Below, one piece after another: positions 44,217 to 52,490 of a DNA stretch of 64,000 nucleotides. Position numbers and translations under genes: made by a program. The stretch comes from Planctomycetota bacterium (GTDB lineage: Bacteria; Planctomycetota; B15-G4; SIAN01), in the NCBI GenBank assembly GCA_009691715.1, contig SIAN01000001.1, forward strand, positions 1 to 64,000, in the 5' to 3' direction. How positions within the stretch are numbered: position 1 is the stretch's first letter; every line of letters begins with the position of its first letter. Under the pieces are notes generated by a model. The model was not told where the DNA came from, did no database searches, and saw only the letters and a program-made list of their open reading frames with translations.

Positions 44217-44440
44217 TCAGCAGTCTTCTTTGGCGAGGAAGGCTTCAGCTTCGTCCCGCAGTGAGGTCAGAAGCGGATCTGCACCCCGCCGCCGCCCGCC
44301 GACTCCGGGATGGCCGTGACCCAGATGCGCGACGTCGAACCCTCCTTGCAGAGCGTCCCGTCGATGTGGCGGTTCTCCGCCGCAGAGCGAACGGCCGCCT
44401 TCGAAGGAGTCGTGCGGCGTGCCTTGCGTCGACTTGCCAT
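44217..44440 (-). CDS. Small basic protein, probably frameshifted near its end
   Basis: ATG 44440 follows AAGGATC and encodes MASRRKARRTTPSKAAVRSA, then GTLCKEGSTSRIWVTAIPES. In frame it stops after 57 residues at 44267. A shift within the GGC run near 44285 would instead continue as ADPLLTSLRDEAEAFLAKED to a TGA at 44217, which reads more like a natural end. It may be a one-base slip or decay. The function is unknown. Confidence 0.5.
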
Positions 44441-44456
44441 GCGGGATCCTTCCCGT

Positions 44457-45839
44457 CTACGCCGTACCGATCAGTGCTTCCACTTCACGGATCGACTTCG
44501 GACACGCCGCCGTCAGCACCTCGTTTCCCTCCTTCGTGACCAGCACGTCGTCCTCGATGCGGACGCCGATGCCGCGGTACTCGGCGGGGATCGTGTCGTC
44601 GTCTTCGGCGAAGTAGAGACCGGGTTCGACGGTGACGACCATGCCGGGTTCGAGGTCGCGGTGGAGCAGGTTCGGGCCGTCGCGGGCGCTGCCGCTCGCG
44701 GCAGCGCCTGCAGCTGAACCGGAGGTGGTGCCACTAAAATAATGACCCGCGTCATGGACATCGAGGCCGAGCCAGTGGCCGGTGCGGTGCATGTAGAAGC
44801 GGCGGAAGGCCTTGGTCGCGATCGCCTCGTCGACGCTGCCGGTGAGGAGCTTCAGCTCGATCAGGCCCTCGACAAGCGTGCGCACGGCCACGTCGTGGGC
44901 ATCCTGAAAGTTGACGCCGGGGCGAACGCGGTCGATGGCGCGGCGCTGGGCTTCGAGCACGATCTCGACGACGCGGCGCTGCGCGGGCGAGTGACGGCCG
45001 GACACGGGCCAGGTGCGCGTGATGTCGGCGGCGTACCAGCTCCACTCGGCGCCGGCGTCGAGCAGCATCAGTTCACCGGCGGCGAGCGTACGCGAGTTCT
45101 CGATGTAGTGCAGGATCGTGGCGTTCGCCCCGCTCGCGGCGATGGTCGAGTAGGCCGGACCGTTGCAGCCGTGGCGGCGGAACTCGTACTCGACGAGCGC
45201 TTCGATCTCGTGCTCGCCGACTCCCGGCCGCGTGGCGCGCATGGCGGCGACGTGGGCGGCGCTGCTGATCGCGGCGGCTTTGCGCATCGCGGCGAGCTCG
45301 ACGGGCTCCTTCTTGAGGCGCATCTCGTGCAGCAGCGGCGACGGATCGATCAGGCGCGACGGTGCCGGATTGCCCTCGCGCACGCGGGTGCGCAGCTGCG
45401 CGACGAGATCGAGCACCGTGCGGTCGAGGTCGGGCCGGGCGCCGGTCTTCCAAAAGAGCGGATCCTGGCCGCGCAGCAACTTCGGCAGCAGCGCATCTAG
45501 CTCGGCGATCGAATGCGCCTCGTCGACGCCAAGAGCTTCGCAGGCGCGCTCGACACCGAGCCGCCGGCCGGTCCAGATCTCCTGATCGCGCGCGCGCGGC
45601 TGGAGGAACAGCAGCGTCTCGCCCTCGCTGCGCCCCTTCGCCAGTACCAGCAGCGCATCGGGCTCGTCGAATCCGGTGAGGTACCAGAAGTCGCTGTCGG
45701 GTCGGAAGCGCCGTTGTGCGTCGCCGTTGCGGTGCTGCGGCGCATGCGTCGGGATGAGCGCGATGCCGCCTTCCATCGCGGCGAGCAGGCGCTGGCGGCG
45801 GGCGCAAAACGGTGCGATGTCGGCGGGGTACGGTGGCAT
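44457..45839 (-). CDS. pepP: Xaa-Pro aminopeptidase (peptidase M24B)
   Basis: A 460-residue enzyme that removes an N-terminal residue preceding proline. The AMP_N domain contains FRPDSDFWYLTGFDEPDALL and FLQPRARDQEIWTGRR. The pita-bread domain has the two-metal ligands: LLDAGAEWSWYAADITRTWP (two Asp), HRTGHWLGLDVHD (His), TVEPGLYF (Glu) and GVRIEDDVLV (Glu). The length fits the family. The ATG at 45839 gives the normal N-terminus PPYPADIAPFCARRQRLLAA. It is divergent from the transporter gene across about 90 bases. Confidence 0.93.
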   Translation of the reverse strand: MPPYPADIAPFCARRQRLLAAMEGGIALIPTHAPQHRNGDAQRRFRPDSDFWYLTGFDEPDALLVLAKGRSEGETLLFLQPRARDQEIWTGRRLGVERACEALGVDEAHSIAELDALLPKLLRGQDPLFWKTGARPDLDRTVLDLVAQLRTRVREGNPAPSRLIDPSPLLHEMRLKKEPVELAAMRKAAAISSAAHVAAMRATRPGVGEHEIEALVEYEFRRHGCNGPAYSTIAASGANATILHYIENSRTLAAGELMLLDAGAEWSWYAADITRTWPVSGRHSPAQRRVVEIVLEAQRRAIDRVRPGVNFQDAHDVAVRTLVEGLIELKLLTGSVDEAIATKAFRRFYMHRTGHWLGLDVHDAGHYFSGTTSGSAAGAAASGSARDGPNLLHRDLEPGMVVTVEPGLYFAEDDDTIPAEYRGIGVRIEDDVLVTKEGNEVLTAACPKSIREVEALIGTA

Positions 45840-45932
45840 CGGCGAATCGGGCTCCGTGATGGAAGTCGGCAGCGTAGCGCGGTCGGTAGTCTCGCGACGA
45901 AGAGTGAGGCGGCAGCGGGAGTGCTTTCGATC

Positions 45933-47276
45933 GTGACACGCAGCGAACGGAGCGTGCTCTTCGTGGCCTCGGTCGGTCACGCGCTCTGCCATGTCGCGAC
46001 GCTGGTCCTGCAGCAGGTGGTGGTCGAGGCGGCGCGCGACCTGAACATCGGCGCGATCGGCTGGGTGGTGGCGCTCGGGCCGTTCCTGTTGGGTTTTGGG
46101 GCGGTGCCGGCAGGCGCGCTCGGCGACCGTTTCGGGCTTCGCCGCGCCTACTCCGGCTACCTTGCGCTGCTCTCGTTGAGCGCGTGCGCTGCCGCGTTCG
46201 CGTCGTCCGCCGGCCTCTTCATCTCGGCTGCGGCCCTGGTCGGCCTCGCGGCCTCGATCCACCATCCGGTCGGACTCGCGCTTCTCACCGAGGCACTTCC
46301 GCAGCAGCGCGCGCGCGCGTTCGGGATCCACGGCTTCGTCGGCCACCTCGGTTCGACGTTGGCGCCGTTCCTGGTCCTGCTGCTGGCGCAGTTCGCGGGT
46401 TGGCGCCACACCTACCGCTTGATCGCGCTCGTGGCGGCGCTGCTGCTCTGCGTGCTGCTCGCGACCCGCGCGACGCTCGGCGAACGAGCGGCAGACCAGC
46501 AACGGCGCGCTGGTGCGAGCGGCGGCGGAGGCGGAACGGCGGGCACAGTGGGTTTCGTGCCGTGGCGCCTCGCGTTGGCGCCGACGCTGCTGGTGGTGAT
46601 GGCGGCGATGGTCGCGAACGGCTGGGTGCACCAGGGCTTCTGGTCGACCTGGACCAGCTTCGTGCGCGCGCAGGTTGGCGCGCTGCCCGAGGCGCCGCCG
46701 ACGGCGACGACGTTGCTGCCGCTGGTGCAACGGCTGGCCGAGCTGCTGCCGGACGCCTGGCTCGGCGCGGTCGGCGTCGCTGCTACCGCCGTTGGTTCCG
46801 CGCGCATCGATGCGGGCGCGCTGGTGGCGATCGCCGGCGCGCTCGCAACGTTCGTCTGCGCGTTTGGCAGCGTCGGCGAGCTGTTCGGTGCGCGGCTGGC
46901 GAAGCGCGGCAGTGGACTTCGCGCCTACGCGGTGATGAACGCGATCAGCGCCGCCGGTCTGGTCGGTGTCGCCTGCGGGCGCGGTCCGTGGCTGTTGGCG
47001 GCCGGCGCGCTCTTCACCTTCTGCCACTTCGGCACCCAGCCGATCGAGAACGAGCTGATCGCGCGGCGCGCCGACCCGCGCATTCGCGGCGTCGCCTACG
47101 GCATGAAGTTCGTCGTCAGCTTCGGCCTCGGTTCGATGGCCGCGGGCCCTGCGATCGCGGTTTGGCAGAACCACGGCTTTCCGCCGGTCTTCCTGGTGCT
47201 GGCAGGCCTCGCGCTCGGCGGCGCCGTCACTGCCGCTCTGCTGGCGCGGCGACGATCCGTCCCTCCTGCACGGTGA
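45933..47276 (+). CDS. Major facilitator superfamily transporter
   Basis: A 447-residue protein with about twelve hydrophobic segments. The loop 2-3 motif appears as GALGDRFGLRRAYSGY. A charged linker near residue 185 (GERAADQQRRAGASGGGGG) marks the midpoint. The arrangement HHPVGLALLTEALPQQRARA and GIHGFVGHLGSTLAPF resembles fosmidomycin-resistance-like and nitrate-type carriers, but the substrate is unclear. Starts at GTG 45933 or GTG 45921 are both possible. The end overlaps the convergent SGNH gene by 50 bases. Confidence 0.85.
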   Translation: MTRSERSVLFVASVGHALCHVATLVLQQVVVEAARDLNIGAIGWVVALGPFLLGFGAVPAGALGDRFGLRRAYSGYLALLSLSACAAAFASSAGLFISAAALVGLAASIHHPVGLALLTEALPQQRARAFGIHGFVGHLGSTLAPFLVLLLAQFAGWRHTYRLIALVAALLLCVLLATRATLGERAADQQRRAGASGGGGGTAGTVGFVPWRLALAPTLLVVMAAMVANGWVHQGFWSTWTSFVRAQVGALPEAPPTATTLLPLVQRLAELLPDAWLGAVGVAATAVGSARIDAGALVAIAGALATFVCAFGSVGELFGARLAKRGSGLRAYAVMNAISAAGLVGVACGRGPWLLAAGALFTFCHFGTQPIENELIARRADPRIRGVAYGMKFVVSFGLGSMAAGPAIAVWQNHGFPPVFLVLAGLALGGAVTAALLARRRSVPPAR

Positions 47277-48954
47277 GTCCCGCGCGCGCGAAGAGTTCGC
47301 GGACCGACGCATTGCCCGCATGGTTGTCGAGCAGGAACTGCAGTGCCGCGGGGTCGCGCGCCGCAGCGGCGTCGAAGCTCGCAAGCGCCGCCGCGCCATC
47401 GCCGCGCAACAGCGCAAGCGCGCCGCGTCCGGCGAATCCGAGCGCGCACTCGGGGTCGAGCGTGAGCGCGCGCTCGAACGCATCGGCGGCGCCTTGCAGC
47501 AGGCTGCTCGCCGGATCGAGATAGGCCTGGCCGAGCGCGAACATGCCGCGCCGCGCCAACGACGTCGCCTGCGCCGCGCGGGACAGGCCCATGCGCTGTT
47601 CGTAGGTGGCCGCGTCGGGCTCGCGATCGAAGCGCCACTCCGCGCTCGGCGCCAGCAGCGACTGCTCCGCCATCGCGTGGAGCAGCACGTCCGCGAGCAA
47701 CTGGTGGCCGCGCAGGTCAGGATGGACGTAGTCGACGAACCAGCCGTCCTGGCCGGCGATCGCGGGCGCCGCCGCGGCGAGCGCGGGCCACGGATCGGCG
47801 AGCGCGGCACCCGTCGTGGCGTGGGTCTGCGCGACGACGCGGCGGATCGCCGCCTGCAGCGCCTGCGTCGCCCGGATCGGGTGGCCGTCATGGTCGCGCG
47901 CCGCTTCGAGATCGAGCCGCGCGGGCACGACGTCGCCGGTGAGAAGGGCTAGCTGACCGAGCTCGTAACGGAGCGACGCGAAAGTCGGTGCCTCCAAGCG
48001 GCGATCCGCCGCTTCGTCGCGCCAGCGCGCGAGCAGCGGTGGCCACGGCGCCGCGGAGTCGATCGTGCGAGCGTGCACGAACTCGGCCCGCGCCACGAAC
48101 AGCGCGGCGAGCGCCTCGCGCAGCTCGGCCGCGCGTGCTGCCGACAGGTTGGAGGGAAGCGTGGAGCGCTGCGGCGGCGTGTCGCGCAGGTCGCAGATCG
48201 GCAGGCAGAGCAGCGGGATCGTGCCGGCCGCATGGAGCGTCGCCACGATCGCGTGCACGTTCGCCTCGTAGCGGCGGAGCCCGCGCTCGATCGCCTCGGT
48301 CGGTAGCAGCGGCGTCGCGTCGATCGCGCCGCGCTGGCGCAATGCCGCCACCAGTGGATCGGCGGCCGTCGTCGTCGCGGGCGCCGTCTGCGCAGCCAGC
48401 CAGCCATACGCCACGCTTCCGCCGAGTGCGTGAGCGACCGCATCCCCCAGCGGACGCAGGCTCGCGCCCAAATGCTGGTCGAGGAACTCGTTGTGCCCGA
48501 CGTAAACGATCGCCAGGTCCGCCGCGAGGGGTGCGATCTCCTGCGCGAGGCTCGCGACCAGGTCGGCGTTCATCCCGTTGACGCCAAGGTTCCACACCTC
48601 GAATGCGCGGCCCGGCAGCAGCTCCGGCAGCCGCGCGGCGAGCCAGTCGGCGAATGGCGCCGGCGGATCGAACGGATGGCCATGCACGGTTGAATCGCCG
48701 AGGCAAACGATGCGAGTGGTGCCTGTCGCTTTCGCGATTGGCCAGGAGTCGCGGCGGAAACGGGCGCCGGTGAGCGGCGGTCGGGCGCTGATCACGAGTT
48801 CGGCAGTGTCGCCGCCGCCGCGCCGCTCGAACCAGTGGCGCGGCCGCACCGGCGAGTCGGCCGGGAGCAGCGCACGCGCGCCGAATTCGAGCAAGCCAAG
48901 CAGCATCGCAACCATGAGCGGCGCGAACAGCGTGGCGAGCAGCAGTCGCTTCAA
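47227..48954 (-). CDS. Membrane-anchored SGNH hydrolase with TPR-like C-terminus
   Basis: A 575-residue protein. TTG 48954 is taken as the start because it gives an N-terminal anchor (LKRLLLATLFAPLMVAMLLG); the next ATG (48915) would cut it. SGNH motifs run in normal order: Ser in CLGDSTVHGHPF, GVNGMNADL, YVGHNEFLDQH, and Asp-x2-His in DYVHPDLRGHQ. After that, repeats such as LQGAADAFERALTLDPECAL form a TPR unit. This layout is common in planctomycetes and related phyla. The substrate is unknown. Confidence 0.82.
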   Translation of the reverse strand: MKRLLLATLFAPLMVAMLLGLLEFGARALLPADSPVRPRHWFERRGGGDTAELVISARPPLTGARFRRDSWPIAKATGTTRIVCLGDSTVHGHPFDPPAPFADWLAARLPELLPGRAFEVWNLGVNGMNADLVASLAQEIAPLAADLAIVYVGHNEFLDQHLGASLRPLGDAVAHALGGSVAYGWLAAQTAPATTTAADPLVAALRQRGAIDATPLLPTEAIERGLRRYEANVHAIVATLHAAGTIPLLCLPICDLRDTPPQRSTLPSNLSAARAAELREALAALFVARAEFVHARTIDSAAPWPPLLARWRDEAADRRLEAPTFASLRYELGQLALLTGDVVPARLDLEAARDHDGHPIRATQALQAAIRRVVAQTHATTGAALADPWPALAAAAPAIAGQDGWFVDYVHPDLRGHQLLADVLLHAMAEQSLLAPSAEWRFDREPDAATYEQRMGLSRAAQATSLARRGMFALGQAYLDPASSLLQGAADAFERALTLDPECALGFAGRGALALLRGDGAAALASFDAAAARDPAALQFLLDNHAGNASVRELFARAGLTVQEGRIVAAPAERQ

Positions 48955-49036
48955 CAGACTCGCGATGGCAAGACTCCAGCGGCCTTCGTCGTTCGCGATG
49001 GCCGCCGAAAGATAACTCGTGCGGCGCAGCGTCCGG

Positions 49037-49996
49037 TCAGGGCAGGTCGTAGCCGATGCGCACCTGCAAGCCGGCGGTGAACGAGATCTTCCGGCTGGCT
49101 GCGGCATCCGCCTCGAGTACCTGCACGTAGAAAACGACGAACGCGAGCGCCGGATCGTCTGGAATGTTCTCGCTCAGCGTCATTCCGCCGCCCGGAAGCA
49201 CGAAGAAGACGCTGTGCACGTCTCCCGCTGACAGGAGCGTGCCGTCTTTGTAGGGGATCGAGATCGGGCTGCTGCCCACCAGCAGGAGCGCGGTCGTCGC
49301 CACGCCGGCCGAGTTGCCGATCGCGAGGTCGAAAGCCTGGTCGAGGCCCGGATCGTTCAACGCGTCGAGAGCGGGAATGCCGTTCGTGCCTGGCCAACCC
49401 GCCCCGTAGCCGCTGCTGAACGCAGGGGCGCCGAACCAGAGCTCCACCCGCCCCAGATCGCTCCAGAGGTTGGTGGCCGGGTCGAACTCGCGGCAGCGCG
49501 AATCGCCGATCGCCAGGTCTCCGACGTCGTCGCCGTTCCAATCGCCGCCGGCGAGGGCCACGCCGAAGTAGACGTGGGCCGTCGCCGAATCAGCGAATCC
49601 CTCGACGCTCCACAGCACCGTGCCATCAGCACCGGAGCGCACCTCGACCGAGCCAAGCTCTTGCGCGCCTCCATCGAGCGAGGTCACGGCGAAGTCGTCG
49701 GCGCCGTCGCGGTTCATGTCAGCGAGTCCGCCGAGCGTGTGGCCGAACTGGTCGCCCTTGGCGGCGCCGTGGAGCACGTCGAGCGACGACAGAGTCGCAC
49801 CGCTCACGATCTGGACCTAGCCCCGGAAGCCGTTGGTGGGACCGCCGCTGTTCAAGTCGCCGATGCGCGTGAGCGCGGCGCCGAACGAGCCGTCGACATC
49901 GCCACTGAGGAGTGCGTTCTGCGACGGTGCCAGGGCCTCATCGGCGATCCATGGCGCGAGCTCGATCCAAGCAGCAGCGGCGCTTCGGTGATGCAT
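49037..49996 (-). pseudogene. FG-GAP repeat protein gene interrupted by an in-frame stop
   Basis: Two stretches of FG-GAP/integrin-like repeat lie in one frame. The first reads ALLSGDVDGSFGAALTRIGD and the second GDQFGHTLGGLADMNRDGAD, then FGVALAGGDWNGDDVGDLAI. They are separated by TAG at 49817-49819, which falls inside a normal repeat (GFRG-stop-VQIVSGATL). The 5' end has no signal peptide, so the gene is truncated as well. A GTG at 49807 could still start a 256-residue product. Such proteins are usually secreted structural or adhesion proteins. Confidence 0.6.
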
Positions 49997-50140
49997 TCAA
50001 TGACTCCACTGTCGGGCCCTGTTGCAGGCTACGCGGCTGATGAATGATCCAGACCGTTCCCAGGAGATAGCGCCGGAGCGGATCGCGTCGACTCGGTGAG
50101 TAGTGTGGCGCGACCGACCTTTTCGCTTCGCGTGAATCCT

Positions 50141-50632
50141 ATGGTTGCCGATCCGCTCTTTCGCCGCCTCGATCGCGCCCGACTCGATGCGACGCTCACA
50201 CGGCGCGTGCTGGCGGCGGCACGGCCCCGGCTCGATGCGTTGGTCGCCGGCCACGTAGCGTTCCGTGACGGCGCGGGAGTCGCCGCGTTGACCGCCAGCG
50301 CACAGCGCCTGGTCGAGTTGCTTTGCGACGAATTCGTGCTGGCGCGCAAGCGGGTCGTGCTGCGCGACGAGCCGAGGCCTCATCGCCGCCGCGGTGGTCG
50401 GATCGTCTACGAGCTTCACGGGCGCTGTCAGAAAGATGGCGCGATCGACATCTACGTCCGCACTGCGGCGCAGGAGCGGCCGATCGCGTTCAAGTCGCTG
50501 CTCGACACGCTGCTGCACGAATTCGTTCACCATCACGACTTCGACGCCTTCGGTGCGTCGGTGCATTGCGGTGGCTTCTACGAACGGCTCGGGCAGCTCT
50601 ACCGGCCGATGAAGATGTGGGGCGAGCGGTGA
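50141..50632 (+). CDS. Small HExxH zinc-metalloprotease-like protein
   Basis: A 163-residue cytosolic protein. The zinc motif is HEFVHHHDFD at about residues 125-134, in the context SLLDTLLHEFVHHHDFDAFG, followed by HCGGFYERLGQLY. The layout is like SprT/M48-type minigluzincins, but no family is certain. Residues 10-90 are helical and basic. The start is taken at ATG 50141; GTG 50096 is an alternative. The stop overlaps the GTG of the next gene, which also encodes an HExxH protein, so the pair is co-translated. Confidence 0.65.
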   Translation: MVADPLFRRLDRARLDATLTRRVLAAARPRLDALVAGHVAFRDGAGVAALTASAQRLVELLCDEFVLARKRVVLRDEPRPHRRRGGRIVYELHGRCQKDGAIDIYVRTAAQERPIAFKSLLDTLLHEFVHHHDFDAFGASVHCGGFYERLGQLYRPMKMWGER

Positions 50633-51903
50633 GGGGAGCACTGCTGCGGATTGCGCGAAGGGCGTTGCCGGCGGTGTTGCCGTTCTGGGCTCTGTGGCTG
50701 CCCGCTTGTCGCGGTGCACTGGGCGAGCGAGCCGGTGGCGCCGCGTCCTTGTCGATTGGCGAGGCCGAAGCGCTGTTCGTCGACGAAGGCAGCGGCCCAA
50801 TCTCGGAACGCATGGCCGCCTCCTATGTCGCAAGCGGCGGTGCCGCGCTGGCGCTCCCCGCCGGCGAGGCGAGCGTGACCTTCGAGTGGCCGGACGGCGC
50901 GATCGACGCGGGCTCGACCCTTTGGTGGCGAGCGGCCGCGGTCGCTCTGCCGGTGGAGTGGCGCTTCATGTGGCTCGGCGAGGTGGTCCACTTCGCGCAG
51001 CCGGCGCGGGCGCATGGAGAGTGTCTCGACTGGTTCGAACTCGGAGTTCCGCCGGTCGGCGCGCGAGTGTTGCGCGCAACGAAGCCGGCCGGCAGCGGCG
51101 CGTGCCGCATCGATCAGATCGCGATCGCCAACGGCGGCGCGCGACCGGAGATGGCGCCGTCGGTCTGGCGCAGCGCAGACACGCTGCTCGAAGTGCGGGC
51201 GGCGGAGGGCGCGCGGGTCGCCGACCCGGAGTGGACGCTCAAGCTGCTGGCCGAGGCGCGCGCCGCGGTCGAAGCGCGCCTCGGCGTGCGCGTGACGTCG
51301 CCGGTCGTGCTGGTCGCGCTGCGCGGCGCCGCCTGCGAGTTCGAGGAGAGCGGCGGGTTCCAGAACGGTTGCGCGATCTTCCTGCGCGACGACGAACTCC
51401 ATCTGCCGTGGCGCGGCTACGCGCACGAGTGGACGCACGTGATCGAGGAGGCGCGCGGCTGGTCGCTGCCATGGTCGTGGAGCGAGGGGCTCGCCTGCGC
51501 GCTGGCGCTCGACGTCGCGCTTGGTGATTTCGCCGGACTTTCGGGACCAGGCGAGGAGGAGCAGCGACTGCTGCGCCTGCTGCACGAAGGCGACTCCTGG
51601 TGGCATGCCGGGCGCTCCGGAGGGAACGAGCTGCTGCCGTGGAGCGAGGAGCCGGCAGCAAGCGATGCCATCCGGCGCTCGGCCTACTCCTGGGCGGCGC
51701 TGCTTGTGCACGTTGCCGCCGGCAGGAGTGATCAGGCGTTCTGGTCGCGACTGGCCGCGGTGCTCGATCGCAGCGAGACGGCGTCGCCCGTGTCCACCGA
51801 CGCATTCCTCGCGGCGCTGACCGCAGCCGCCTTGGAACCGCTCGACGACCTGTTCACCGCGACGGGGGTGCGGCGGGCGGCGCCGCGGGACAGCGAGCGC
51901 TGA
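50629..51903 (+). CDS. Putative gluzincin metallopeptidase lipoprotein
   Basis: A 424-residue protein starting at GTG 50629 within the previous stop (GTGA). The N-terminus is a lipoprotein signal (LPAVLPFWALWLPAC). Residues of about 40-180 form a beta-sandwich-like part (VTFEWPDGAIDAGSTLWWRA). The zinc motif is HEWTHVIEEARGW near residue 265, with a downstream Glu in WSWSEGLACALAL some 20 residues later, as in gluzincins. It is probably anchored outside the cytoplasmic membrane. The substrate is unknown. Confidence 0.72.
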   Translation: MRGALLRIARRALPAVLPFWALWLPACRGALGERAGGAASLSIGEAEALFVDEGSGPISERMAASYVASGGAALALPAGEASVTFEWPDGAIDAGSTLWWRAAAVALPVEWRFMWLGEVVHFAQPARAHGECLDWFELGVPPVGARVLRATKPAGSGACRIDQIAIANGGARPEMAPSVWRSADTLLEVRAAEGARVADPEWTLKLLAEARAAVEARLGVRVTSPVVLVALRGAACEFEESGGFQNGCAIFLRDDELHLPWRGYAHEWTHVIEEARGWSLPWSWSEGLACALALDVALGDFAGLSGPGEEEQRLLRLLHEGDSWWHAGRSGGNELLPWSEEPAASDAIRRSAYSWAALLVHVAAGRSDQAFWSRLAAVLDRSETASPVSTDAFLAALTAAALEPLDDLFTATGVRRAAPRDSER

Positions 51904-52112
51904 AGGTCGCCGGTCCGCCCGGTCGTGTCGCGCTCGCGGCAGCCGCTCAAGTCGGTCCCCGATCCGGCCGATCAGTGGAGGGTCGGAAGAACTTTCGGGA
52001 TCGCCGCCCTGCGCGGCGAGGAGCTTCCGAGGGGCACCGGTGCTGACCGCGACAACCGAGCGCGGCGACCGGCGCGGACGCAACGAAACGGAACACGAAG
52101 GAGGATCGGGCG

Positions 52113-52439
52113 ATGAGCAACGCATCCAACGAGCGGCAGTTCGACCGCACGGGAGCGCAGACCATGGTGGAACGGCGCGGCAATGTCCGCCGTGCGACCC
52201 ACGCGATCTTCACCGGCCGTTTCGAGCCGGCGCAGGTGATGGGGGGCGGTCGCGATGTCTCGCGCAGCGGCGCCTACTTCATCACCAGCGATGAGGTCCG
52301 TCTCGAAGTCTGCTTCGACAGCAACGGCCGCGAAGTCCGCGCCCCCGCCAAGATCATCCGCGTCGAGCAGGTGTCGCCAGGCACGTACGGCATCGCCGTC
52401 CAGTTCGAGCGCCGCCTCCACGATCACGAGCTGCCCTAA
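52113..52439 (+). CDS. PilZ domain protein
   Basis: A 108-residue protein. It has a basic box VERRGNVRRATHA and the strand motif GGGRDVSRSGAYFITSD, which fit the PilZ RxxxR and DxSxxG patterns of c-di-GMP receptors. The rest (APAKIIRVEQVSPGTYGIAV) fits the PilZ beta-barrel. ATG 52113 has AGGAGG at good spacing. About 210 bases upstream carry no gene. It is convergent with nuoN. Confidence 0.8.
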   Translation: MSNASNERQFDRTGAQTMVERRGNVRRATHAIFTGRFEPAQVMGGGRDVSRSGAYFITSDEVRLEVCFDSNGREVRAPAKIIRVEQVSPGTYGIAVQFERRLHDHELP

Positions 52440-52490
52440 GTCAGGGCGGCAGGCGGCACGTCCCCGGCACTCGCCGTTCGCCAAAACTGC

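Noticed and set aside
45840..47891. A long upstream extension of the pepP frame (to over 1100 codons)
   Set aside because: The extra part is antisense to the transporter gene and arginine-rich. The family N-terminus starts at 45839.
43881..49819. Recoding of TAG as a sense codon (in-frame TAG at 43881 and 49817)
   Set aside because: Both lie in genes with other damage, and TAG ends intact genes such as the metalloprotease gene (11119-11121).
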